Positions 46,887 to 57,400 of a DNA stretch of 64,000 nt are shown here, in pieces. How positions within the stretch are numbered: position 1 is the stretch's first letter; each line of letters opens with the position of its first letter. The notes beneath the pieces are model-generated. The model searched no databases, was not told the origin of the DNA, and saw only the letters and a list, made by a program, of their open reading frames with translations. The position numbers were made by a program, and so were the translations under genes. This stretch comes from Camellia lanceoleosa (Eukaryota; Streptophyta; Magnoliopsida; Ericales; Theaceae), in the NCBI GenBank assembly GCA_025200525.1, contig CM045761.1:138138223-138202222 (forward strand). Reading direction: 5' to 3'.

Positions 46887-49800
46887 AAATAAAAGAAACA
46901 ATATATATATATATATATGTAAGGGGATTCTATATTTAAATGCTGTGGCTCTCCTAGTTCTATCAAGTTCTCTACTAAACTAAGTTTGAACTAGTGGGAG
47001 TATAAGAGTGAACGATGCTTCATTTGTATCTATGTTTGATGAAATTAACAACTAGGATATGATTGCATTATTATAAGCTATGTTTGACCTGATCAAGTAT
47101 ATCGTCTTCGATGTACTTTGAATAACCTTACAAGGAGAATTTTGTTTATTTTTGGTGAACTTGAGGAAAGACTAACTCTTCTTATTATATCATCTTTTGT
47201 CTTACGATCTTTTCGATTCCTTGCACCTTGGCTTCTATTGTTGATTGTAGTAGATCAACTGGACTACAAAATTGTTTACTCAGCCAATTTAGATATTTCA
47301 ATTTGTTGTCGTTTAAGAATTGCAGAATGCAGGAAAATGATGCTTGATGCTTAATTTGTTGGGTAGAGTGTCTAAATATATTGTAACTGACACAATTTTA
47401 TCACATTGATGTGAGATGACTTGGTCTGCTTTGGTGCAGAGCATAATGTTTGGCTAGCAAACAAGCATGTGAAGAAAATGAGAAGTGAGCATAGGTTAGG
47501 TTATGAAGCATTAGATAGTAAGGTAGTTGTAGTCAGTGCTGTTCGTAGCTAAGTGCATACTTGGTTTTAAGTTTACTAGCTATGGGAGCACACTTGGTTG
47601 GTTTTGATTGAGAAGTGAGCATAGGTTAGGTTATGAAGCTGTAGAAGATGTAGAAATGCTGAAGAGGATTTGGATGTAGTTTGTTACAAAGGATGACTGC
47701 TATCATTAGCAGACCATGACAAAAAATAAAATAAAATAAAAAATAAAGAAGAAGAAGAAGAAGAAATGCTGCGAATTTGTAGTCAATTAATGGACTTTTG
47801 TGAGTGAGATAAATTCACTGAGCACCACCTTATTATTGTCATTGACATTATAATTCTCATTGTAAGTAGAAAAGGAAAAATTATTTGCCCACAATGAAAA
47901 ACCGTTGTTTAATGAGTTTAGGTCTTGCTTTCTTATTATTCCAAGCTTGGTAAAGCTAGGTATGACTATGTTACACTTCCATGTCTTTCTCACATAGGTG
48001 TAGGTCCCACACCCATGTGAGAGGTTTGATAGAAAAATTGGTTAATTATTTGGGATCCCTAGCATAACTCTATTTTAGTTTGAGCTACAACAACGTAGCT
48101 TGCAATGATTTCTAATTCCTTTGTTTGTTCCAAATCTTACATTCTTGTGGTTACTTTGTTAGATGCTTAGTTTGCTTGAAAATAACCTGTCGTATTTGTG
48201 CCTTTCTGAATAGACATGTCGGTTCCCCATGTTTATACTTTTTGATAATTTACACTACTTATACTATAAATAATATTGTATTTACTATTATTGTAACCAT
48301 ATTAGATTTCTTATATTATAAATATTAGGATAGGACGGAACTCGAAACCGATTCCCGGTTTTGAATCTAGAGCCTAATTTCCGTTAATGAAAACTTATTA
48401 CGTAATGACTCTTTTACAAACCGGTTGACACGCTAAAATGCTCAAACGGGTTTGGATGTGAACGAAACATGACACGCACAACATACTAGGCACACAAGAC
48501 TTGTAGGATAATACGGAACTCAAAACCGATTCCCGGCTTTGAATCTAGAGCCTAATTTTCGTTAATGAAAACTTATTATTTAATAATTCTTTTTCAAACC
48601 GAATGACGCACTAAAATGCTCAAACAGGTTCGGATGTTAACGAAACTTGACACGCACAACATACTAGGCACACATGACCTGTAGGAGAAGACGGAACTCA
48701 AAACCGATTCCCGGTTTTCAATCTAGAGCCTAATTTCCGTTAATGAAAACTTATTACTTAATGACTCTTTTCAAACCGGTTGACACACTAAAATACTCCA
48801 ACGGGTTCGGATGTCAACGAAACTTGACACGCACAACATACTAGGCACACATGACTTGTAGGATAAGACAGAACTCGAAATCGATTCCCGATTTTCAATC
48901 TAGAGCCTAATTTCCGTTAATGAAAATTTGTTACTTAATAACTCTTTTTCAAACCGGCTGACACACTAAAATGCTCAAACGGGTTTGGATTTGAACGAAA
49001 CTTGACACGCACAACATACTAGGCACACATGACTTGTAGGATAAGACGGAACTCGAAACCGATTCCCGGTTTTCAATCTAGAGCATAATTTCCGTTAATG
49101 AAAACTTGTTACTTAATAACTCTTTTTCAAACCGGTTGACACACTAAAATGCTAAAACGGGTTCGGATGTCAACGAAACTTGACACGCACAATATACTAG
49201 GCACACATGAGTTGTAGGATAAGATAGAACTCGAAATCGATTCCTGGTTTTGAATCTAGAACCTAATTTCCGTTAATGAAAACTTATTACGTAATGACTC
49301 TTTTTCAAATCGGTTGACACACTAAAATGCTCAAACGGGTTTGGATGTGAACGAAACTTGACACGTACAACATACTAGGCACACATGACTTGTAGGATAA
49401 GACGGAACTCAAAACCGATTCCCGGCTTTGAATCTAGAGCCTAATTTCCATTAATGAAAACTTATTACTTAATAACTCTTTTTCAAACCGGTTGACGCAC
49501 TAAAATGCCCAAACGGGTTCGGATGTTAACGAAACTTGACACGCACAACATACTAGGCACACATGAGTTATAGGATAAGACAGAACTCGAAATCGATTCT
49601 TGGTTTTGAATCTACAACCTAATTTCCGTTAATGAAAACTTATTACGTAATGACTCTTTTTCAAATCGGTTGACACACTAAAATGCTCAAACGGGTTTGG
49701 ATGTGAACGAAACTTGACACGTACAACATACTAGGCACACATGACTTGTAGGATAAGACGGAACTCAAAACCGATTCCCGGCTTTGAATCTAGAGCCTAA

Positions 49801-52008
49801 TTTCCATTAATGAAAACTTATTACTTAATAACACTTTTTCAAACCGGTTGACGCACTAAAATGTCAAACGGGTTCGGATGTCAGCGAAACTTGACACGCA
49901 CAACATACTAGGCACACATGACTTGTAGGAGAAGACGGAACTCAAAACCGATTCCCGGTTTTCAATCTAGAGCCTAATTTCCGTTAATGAAAACTTATTA
50001 CTTAATGACTCTTTTTCAAACCGGTTGACACACTAAAATGCTCAAACGGGTACGGATGTCAACGAAACTTGACATGCACAACATAAGAGGCACACATGAC
50101 TTGTAGGATAAGACGGAACTCGAAACCGATTCCCGGTTTTCAATCTAGAGCCTAATTTCCGTTAATGAAAACTTGTTACTTAATAACTCTTTTTCAAACC
50201 GGTTGGCACACTAAAATGCTCAAACGGGTTCGGATTTGAACGAAACTTGACACGCACAACATACTAGGCACACATGACTTGTAGGATAAGATGGAACTCA
50301 AAACCGATTCTCGGTTTTCAATCCAGAGCCTAATTTCCGTTAATGAAAACTTGTTACTTAATAACTATTTTTCAAACCGGTTGACACACTAAAATGCTCA
50401 AATGGGTTCGGATGTCAACGAAACTTGACACGCACAACATACTAGGCACACATGAGTTGTAGGATAAGACGGAACTCGAAATTGATTCCTGGTTTTGAAT
50501 CTAGAACCTAATTTTCGATTATGAAAACTTGTTACTTATTAACTCTAAACCGGTTGACACACGAAAATGATCAAATGGGTTTGGATGTCAACGAAACTTC
50601 ACACGCACAACATACTAGCCACACGTGACTTGTAAGATAAGACGGAACTCAAAATCGATTCCCGGTTTTGAATCTAAAGCCTAATTTCCGTTAATGAAAA
50701 TTTGTTACTTAATAACTCTAAACCGGTTGACATACTAAATGCTCAAACGGGTTCGGATGTCAACGAAACTTGACACGCACAACATACTAGGTACACATGA
50801 CTTGTAGGATAAGATGGAACTTGAAACCGATTCCCGGTTTTCAATCTAGAGCCTAATTTCCATTAATGAAAACTTGTTACTTAATGACTCTTTTTCAAAC
50901 CAGTTGACACACTAAAATGCTCAAACGGGTTCGGATTTGAACGAAACTTGACACGCACAACATACTAGGCACACATGACTTGTAGAATAAGACGGAACTC
51001 GAAACCGATTCCCGCTTTTCAATCTAGAGCCTAATTTCTGTTAAATAAAACTTGTTACTTAATAACTCTTTTTCAAACCGGTTGACACACTAAAATGCTC
51101 AAACGGGTTCGGATGTCAATGAAACTTGACACGCACAACATACTAGGCACACATGAGTTGTAGGATAAGACGGAACTCGATATCGATTCCTGGTTTTGAA
51201 TCTAGAACCTAATTTTCGTTTATGAAAACTTGTTACTTATTAACTCTAAACCGGTTGACACACGAAAATGATCAAACGGGTTCGGATGTCAACGAAACTT
51301 CACACGCACAACATACTAGCCACACATGACTTGTAGGATAAGACGGAACTCGAAATCGATTCCCGATTTTGAATCTAAAGCCTAATTTCCGTTAATGAAA
51401 ATTTGTTACTTAATATCTCTAAACCGGTTGACATACTAAATGCTCAAACGGGTTTGGATGTTAACGAAACTTGACACGCGCAACATACATGGCACACATG
51501 ACTTGTAGGAGAAGACGGAACTCGATCAATACTTCTTCTTTACAAACTCTTTTTATGTTTATTCGATTATTGTTATAGATTATAGCTCATTGTGTACAAT
51601 CATTGCCTATTTTTAATAGTATTATCATCATTGTAGGATGTAATTAAAGTTTCTTTGGAGAGTTCTGTAATACCAAGAGTCCAATTGGCGGAGGGACTTC
51701 TTATTAGTGTTGATCCGTTGTGTGAAATTGATGGAGTTCCAATTGGACCTGGATTTTGCAAAGTTTTTGTTTTAAAAGCGAACAAGCCGAACGCTGTTTT
51801 GGAAACAACTTCCCAATGTCTAAGAACAGTTGGAGAAGCTGTGGGAAGATACATTGTGTGGCACTCGATTCATGTATATGTTACAATCTTATTTATTTAT
51901 TTATCGAAATAAATATCAAATGTTTTACATTTTCTGTAAACTTGAAATTAATTATATTGTAAATGATTTTTTTTTTTTGGTTTTTTTTTGCAGGTGCAAC
52001 CCTTTTGA
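43243..52008 (+). CDS. second CACTA gene, En/Spm-type (transposase_24 family), about 11 exons
   Basis: Exons with GT/AG boundaries that keep one frame: 43243-43491, 43578-43607, 43710-43733, 43842-44077, 44147-44353, 44445-44534, 44607-44693, 44778-45146, 45244-45327, 51637-51873 and 51994-52008 (stop TGA). The core has G-R-G-F-A-K-G-I-K-D-W-G, then P-E-G-Y-K-P-R-C-L, Y-W-K-T-K-K and R-T-S-F-T-Q-I-R-R-K, as in plant Ptta/En/Spm proteins. Exon 8 encodes an Arg/Glu coiled coil. Exon 10 has the conserved P-R-V-Q-L-A-E-G and T-V-G-E-A-V-G-R. In En/Spm this protein class binds the subterminal repeats. Exon 1 is doubtful: the ATG frame does not match its donor end across a CAC repeat. Exons 2-11 look intact. 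Confidence 0.8.
43306..43435 (+). repeat. (CAC/CCA)n simple repeat in exon 1 of the second CACTA gene
   Basis: A near-continuous CACCACCAT run encodes poly-His/Asp in the ATG frame and poly-Pro/Ser in the frame that joins the downstream exons. Slippage here probably caused the frame conflict. Confidence 0.85.
45328..51636. repeat. 6.3-kb intron of the second CACTA gene filled with a ~178-bp satellite and a 2.8-kb insertion
   Basis: Satellite sequence begins about 60 bp inside the intron (45388-45490), is interrupted at 45491-48326 by unrelated DNA, and resumes at 48327-51518, about 120 bp before the acceptor. The insertion has no long open frame. It holds (GA)n at 46851-46883 and (AT)n at 46901-46918, plus a 30-bp direct repeat at about 47478 and 47610. 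Satellite at its junctions reads TAGGAGAAG and TAGGATAGG, possibly a decayed 9-bp target duplication. Confidence 0.82.
48327..51518. repeat. satellite array, ~178-bp unit, about 18 copies
   Basis: ATACTAGGCACACA marks each unit; early occurrences at 48483, 48661, 48838, 49016 and 49194 give a 177-178-bp period. Each unit carries ACCGATTCCCGGTTTT, a palindromic AAACCGGTT and GAAACTTGACACGCACAAC. Units are about 90-95% alike by eye. A two-unit block (about 49265-49560) recurs at 49623-49916. A four-unit block (about 50105-50810) recurs at 50815-51518, including shared shortened spacers (ACTCTAAACCGG), so there is local higher-order structure. Confidence 0.95.
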
Positions 52009-52215
52009 GTACGTGATGATATCTTCGCATATCGATATTAGAGTTTACAATCTTATTTATTTATTTATTTTTTGAAAAAAATATCAAATGTTTTACATTT
52101 TCTGTAAGCTTGAAAATAATTATGTTGTAAATGATGATTTTTTTTTTTTTTTTTTTGGCAGATGCAAACCTTTTGAGTACGTAATATCTTCGCATATCGA
52201 TATGGGAGCTTACTA
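51874..52215 (+). repeat. tandem duplication of the last intron and terminal exon of the second CACTA gene
   Basis: ATATCAAATGTTTTACATTTTCTGTAA and the following T tract, CAG acceptor and short exon with TTTTGAGTACGT appear twice (about 51910-52035 and 52080-52210). The first copy gives the frame-keeping terminal exon 51994-52008. The second has an ATGCAAACC variant and offers an alternative 3' end. Confidence 0.85.
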
Positions 52216-52427
52216 TTGATATCAAAACAAGCTACATTATATCTGTTTTTATTTTTTTTATTTTTTTATTTCTATTGTCGATACTAAAAATTTGAGTTCT
52301 TGAATTTCAAAAATTATTAGTATTGTTAGAAGTTGTTTTATATATTTTTGTAAATAATATTTGATTGACAATTGTTACAAAGTACATATATTATTCTTGG
52401 TATATATGATTTTTTGAATGTGAATTT

Positions 52428-52463
52428 GGATGTGGATGTGGATGTGGATGTGGATGTGGATGT
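52428..52463 (+). repeat. (GGATGT)6 hexanucleotide microsatellite
   Basis: Six perfect units follow a TG-rich stretch downstream of the second CACTA gene. Confidence 0.95.
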
Positions 52464-52519
52464 ATTTTTAAAAATATTAATAATTTGTATAGAAAATATT
52501 TAATAAAATATGATTTTAT

Positions 52520-53026
52520 AAAAAAATAATTTTGTTGCGACAATAATAAACCGTCGCTAATGTAATTCTCATTTCCTTATATTTTATTAGCGGCGGGTTA
52601 ACCTGTCACATATACATAATAGTTCAAATCTTTTGCGACGGTTTCAACTGTCACAAATAAATCTTTTGCGACGGTTTAAACTGTTGCCAATATGGTATTA
52701 ACTTAATACTACTTTTTTGGCGACGTTTTAGCTAATATTATACCTTTATGACGGCAAATACCATCGCTAAAAAAGGTTTTTTGCGACGGCAATCAATATC
52801 GTCACTAAAAATGCCATTTTTTCCTATTTTTTTGTGTCAGGCGAAACCGTCGCAAAAACTATTGATTATTCGTCGCAACAAGAATGCGATGGTTTGTAAC
52901 CGTCGCAAATACTTTTTGTCACCCCCCATTTTCTGTCGCTGCTCCGTTGCAAAAAGTCTTTTGCGACGATATATAGACCTTTTGCGACGTTTGAGACAAT
53001 CGCAAAAAGTCAAGTTTTTAGTAGTG
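52520..53026. repeat. right subterminal and terminal repeats of the CACTA element
   Basis: TTTGCGACGG-type motifs in both orientations occur at about 52534, 52632, 52666, 52781, 52844, 52869, 52897, 52961 and 52981, up to the terminal TTTTTAGTAGTG. Density matches the left end. Confidence 0.9.
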
Positions 53027-54062
53027 ATATAAAAACAAATTTGTAATTATTACAATGTATAAGTTTTGTCATTAATTTTTGATAAATTGGTAAAAAATTA
53101 ACCATTTAACTTTTTTTTTAAATTTATTTTGTCTTTTTATAGGTAAAAAAATATAAAAAGTGATGTGACTCAAAATGAATACAAAGCTAAAAACTAGCCT
53201 TTTATTTTGTTCCCAAAACATCCCTATATATTTTTTTGGAAAAATTACATACAGGTAGAAGTTGAAAAAAAAAAAATTATCAACCCATGAAGAGTTGCAC
53301 TTCCACAATCTTTTATTTACACTCCACCAAAAATGCACTTATATCCCTGCATATTTATAAATTTTTTTCTAGGGACGTTTTGGCAAGTGGGTAAAAAGTC
53401 AATTTTTTAGTTTTTTGAATTTTTTGAATCATATCACCTCTTTATTTTTTCTTTTTTTTATTAAAAAAAAAAAAACTATTTTTTTGGTATTATGTTCAAA
53501 CTATGATTTCATGCCATGGTTTTAGTATAGTGCTTGTTTAGAGTTTTCAAAAGTTAATTCTACACCCACTTTTGAAAATTCTTTCTAAGGTAGGAAATTT
53601 TGGGCAAACCAATCATCCTTCTGGATGTCTTGCCAGTCGTCCTCCTGGACATCCGACTGGTTGATCGGTACAGTGTAAAAAAATTTTTTAATTGGCACCT
53701 GTTATTTTTTATATTTTAAATAAAAAAAATTCAAATTTTTTTTAAATTTTTTATGAGTTTTGAATAAAATTTTGAGTTGTGTATTTAGTTATGAATTGTA
53801 AGTTTATGTATCAAATATTATATGTCACATCAAAAATTTTTCACACAATTTAAAACTTTTTGCAAAACTCATTTACTAAACAAATTTTTCACACTCAAAT
53901 CATAATTTCAAAACTCATAAACTTAAAATACAACTCTATCCTTAAATCATATTTAAAAAATTCTACCAAACATTATCTAATTTTTTACTACCTTCCTAAA
54001 ACACCAAATATAATTCACCATATTTTTTTTCTCCTCCACTAGGGCAGTAATTCCCCTTATTT
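53027..54062. other. AT-rich spacer, no gene seen
   Basis: Low-complexity A/T DNA. A GTCGTCCTCCTGGACATCC word at about 53636-53654 has an inverted relative at 23527-23547, hinting at another dispersed repeat. Confidence 0.65.
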
Positions 54063-54070
54063 ATATATGG
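54063..54070 (+). promoter_or_regulatory. probable TATA box of the 83-aa gene
   Basis: TATATATG lies 118 bp before the start codon at 54188. That would give a transcription start near 54095 and a short leader that includes the GA run. Confidence 0.45.
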
Positions 54071-54122
54071 AAGAAGCATAGACCATCACCCATACATATC
54101 TCCAATTGATGATTACAAGATT

Positions 54123-54124
<2 letters not shown>

Positions 54125-54157
<33 letters not shown>
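54125..54157. repeat. (GA)n microsatellite in the leader of the 83-aa gene
   Basis: An uninterrupted GA run 30 bp upstream of the start codon. GA-rich leaders are common in plant genes and can bind BPC/GAGA factors; that role here is inference. Confidence 0.9.
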
Positions 54158-54159
<2 letters not shown>

Positions 54160-54179
54160 AGGGAAGGGGAGTGAAGTTA

Positions 54180-54191
54180 ATGCAACGATGA
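54180..54191 (+). promoter_or_regulatory. minimal upstream ORF overlapping the start codon
   Basis: ATG-CAA-CGA-TGA, three codons, ends by overlapping the main start as ATGA (54188-54191). Such a geometry could reduce or couple translation by reinitiation. Expression data would be needed to show use. Confidence 0.4.
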
Positions 54192-54439
54192 ATGAAGGCG
54201 GCGGCAACCGATCTGGGGAGAAAGGAGTGCGGCGAGGCACGGTGGTGCCGCCGAGTAGAGGGGAGGTGCTGAAGGGAATCATTAGAGACTTTTCTGAAGC
54301 TCTGACTCTCCCACAAGACGACTCCTCTGGAGATGGCGGAGCTGATCACCAACAACTCCTCCAACTCCAGCCCGGCCAGAGACCCACCGTGCCTCCCAAG
54401 AGAGGTGATGTGCTCAGGCGAATCCTTGCTGGCAACTAG
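54188..54439 (+). CDS. small protein of 83 aa with two PP-x-R-G-x-V-L motifs
   Basis: Intronless frame from ATG 54188 to TAG 54437. The protein is Gly/Arg-rich at the start and contains an internal repeat: V-P-P-S-R-G-E-V-L-K-G-I at residues 20-31 and V-P-P-K-R-G-D-V-L-R-R-I at 68-79, separated by an acidic/Gln-rich linker. GC content is clearly higher than the flanks, as for a plant coding sequence. There is a TATA box, a GA-rich leader and a three-codon upstream frame ending on the start codon. No signal peptide or membrane segment. I do not recognise a named family; nuclear or regulatory roles would be guesses. The 80-aa gene at 59595 has a related motif. Confidence 0.7.
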   Translation: MNEGGGNRSGEKGVRRGTVVPPSRGEVLKGIIRDFSEALTLPQDDSSGDGGADHQQLLQLQPGQRPTVPPKRGDVLRRILAGN

Positions 54440-57400
54440 TTTGATTTCATTCATGCCACTTCTCTACTACTAGTAGTCTTTTTTCCAAGTATTTTAATAT
54501 CATTGTTTTGGGTATTGTTGTGTTCTTCTTCTCCTTTCTCCAACCTGAATTGTAGTGGTGGAAGATCCTCTGTTCTCAAATGTTTGTTAGTTGTCCTTAA
54601 AAACACTGATAATTAGTGGATTACATGAGAATCTCGGGTGTATAAGAATCACAATACATATCCACTGATTGTGAGTGTTTTGGAAGAAGAGAGAGGCAGA
54701 GAGAGACAGAGAATCTCAGGTATAGTATAGATGCAGTAGGGAATTTGTGCCAAAAAGGATGAATTTTATAAATGTTGCATAAATCTGGCTATCAGTCTCT
54801 TGCCCTCATTTGAAAAGCCTAATTGTAGTAGTTGAGTGCTATATTTGGTCTTTAATTTTGAAGGCAAATTACCCTTGTAGCTATTGTAATTTCACTCTTA
54901 TGTTAATAATTTGGTCATTTAGTTCTATTTTCCTCAACCAAAAAAAAAAAAAAAAAAAAAGATAAAAAAGAAAAATCTGAATTTCTTACCATGATACAAT
55001 TTAATGCAATTGATTATGCCTTTTTTAGAAATTGGGTTGAGATGAAATTTGGTGATTATGGTGTTAGACATCCAATTTGAAACAAATTTTATAACCACTC
55101 TTGCCACTACCATTCCACCGCGATCCGCACTGCCTCTTGGCTAATCTAACCTGTAATTGGTTCATTTCAACTCTTGAATAAGCTGCCGAAGATGGCTCTG
55201 AGTGTGTGGTGTAATATTATTGTGGATAGATTCAACTATTTTATGATAATGATTCATAAGAAAGTTGTCTTCCCACATGAAGACCTCCAAATATAGCACA
55301 AATATGACACAATAATATATGTTTTCCCAATTCCAGTAGGACTCTCAAATAATGTATTACATCTTTGCCATGTTATGGAAGTAATCTCAGACAACAATAT
55401 TGATGATTCTTAGGTTGATATAGGAAATCGACCAAAATTAACATAAACAAGACTGGTTTACCTAGGAGATTACAAAACAGATAAAGCATTTTTTTTAAAG
55501 GCAGTGGCTTTGGTCCAGTCCAAGATCGGACTGGACCGTGCTGTTGGGCACGTGAGGCCCACCACGGGTCCCGTTTTGATAATCTAAACCGTTCAATGTG
55601 TAGAACTCGTCGAGTACTGTATGCCTGTAAAAAATCACGTTGATTGGATATTGATAACTATGTGAACAAAACAGTTTTTTATCAACCGTTAATTTTTTCA
55701 CCGTTAATTTTTTATTATATAAAAATGATTTGATCACATAGCTATTGATATCCGATCAACGTGATTTTTTATAGGCATGTAGTACTCGACGAGTTCTACA
55801 TATTGAACGGTTTGGATTATCAAAACAGGTCTAAAATATGGGCTCCATGGGCTGAACTGAACGGTCCAGTCTTGATCTCAACTTGAGACAAGCTGGACCC
55901 TTAAAATCCCAATACTGGCACAGGAATGTACCGTTGGAGCAATTTCATTGTGGATGTAATTGCTCATTGTGGATGTAAAAGAGATACGTTCAAATCCCAT
56001 TAGATTTTGTCATGTTTTGTAGCAATCTCAAATCTTCCAATCGCTCACTTGGACTTTAAAAATCAACAATGAATTAATGAAGCTTTCTCAGAGTGATCTC
56101 TTGCTAGGGTGAGAAGGGGAAAGAGGTGTCTCGCCGAAGGTAGTGGGTGGAAAGGGAAAGGGTACTTGATTTAGCCCCAGTCTAAAATAATTAAAAAGTC
56201 AATTCACATCCTAAACTAACTCTGAATAATTTCTCTAGAAGCAAAGGACAACAATAGATAAAATTAGGATTTTTGTTGCGTTACTAGATGAGGAGAGATT
56301 GAGGGTGTGACCAAGGTCTTGAGAGTGTTTATGATGAGTGGTTCAAATTTAAAGAATATTTGATAAATGACCGTAGTAATTAGTGTGTTAACTTTAAAAT
56401 TAGAATTAACTTCATCCCTTAGATAAGTTAAATGGAATTGGACAAGGAGCACTGATGGTAATTAATTTAAGGGCGTTGATTTAGACCTTTTTAAAGCACC
56501 CACCTCCACAATCCTCTCACACACATGGAGGTTGGGGATTAGGTGACCAAAAAAAAAAAAATTGACCAATCAAAACTAAAAGGGGTGAAGGGTGTCTCAA
56601 CCTTTAATTTTTAATTTAAAAAATTATGGTTTAAATTAAAAATTTGATTTGTTTTTTGGGTGAATAAAATTTGATTTGTTACAAACATCAAATCCTAGAG
56701 TTTTTCTTTCTGTAATTTCTTCAAAATTAAATTTTATACTTGTTTTTTAAACGACAATAAGGGCTTCATTTGAAACAACTTATAAGCTTATTTTGCTTTA
56801 AAAATGTTTCACGTAATTTTTCATACCAATTTTTTTTTCTTTTTTTTTTCTCTAGAAGTTTAACTTAGGTCACTTAAAAAATCAATTGAAATTAAAAATA
56901 TGTGAAATAACTAATCCTTTAAAAGAATAATTATTTACAAACTTATTTTAAATTAATAAATTAATTTATAAGTAAAATATAAAAGGAAAGCTAAGAGGCA
57001 GTTTGGAAAGTGACATTTTCAGTAACTTGAAAAATTAAATATATTTGCAAATTTTTTTTATAAAAAAAACGTGTAAAAAGTAAGGTGAAAGAAATTTTTT
57101 ATTTGATTTATATATATATATATATATATTAATTGATTTAAAATAATATATTTTCAAATAGAGGGACCTTTTAGCTTATGATGATTCGATGAACTCAGAA
57201 TTGATAAGTCCATCCACGTTGGGGCACCGGAAGAGGTCGGAGAGACCAAACTCTGAAAACATGATAGATCGCATATATCTACTATGATGGTGAATGACGA
57301 TAACGGTGGTCCAAAAATGTCATTAAAATTCAGCTTGATTAAAGATCGCATATATCTCCTATGATGCTGACATCTTAAAAATGACTCGCAGAAAAGACTC

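Larger units (their letters stand above)
32169..53026 (+). mobile_element. CACTA (En/Spm) DNA transposon, 20.9 kb
   Basis: The left end is CACTATTAGAAAATGGGGC and the right end, inverted, CACTACTAAAAACTTGAC. ATA flanks both sides (32166-32168 and 53027-53029), the 3-bp duplication typical of CACTA elements. Subterminal regions are packed with TTTGCGACGG in both orientations. The interior holds a TNP2 transposase gene and a second En/Spm-type gene, both on the + strand. The element is unusually long, owing to a 7-kb leader region and a 6.3-kb satellite-filled intron. Confidence 0.97.

Noticed and set aside
46792..46983. 63-codon frame with Glu-Arg repeats
   Set aside because: Translation of a (GA)n microsatellite followed by (AT)n.
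45400..51518. Possible CRISPR-like array
   Set aside because: Repeats are contiguous 178-bp satellite units without unique spacers, in a eukaryotic genome.
54061..54454. - strand frames of 73 and 98 codons over the 83-aa gene
   Set aside because: Antisense shadows; the + strand has TATA, GA leader, internal protein repeat and better composition.
55920..56005. tRNA-like T-loop text (GTTCAAATCCC)
   Set aside because: The rest of a cloverleaf (acceptor stem, D-arm, anticodon arm) cannot be formed.
57154..57351. 65-codon - strand frame with LSS/DLS pattern, considered as a resistance-gene LRR fragment
   Set aside because: No consistent LRR spacing or flanking exon signals; contains a short direct repeat instead.
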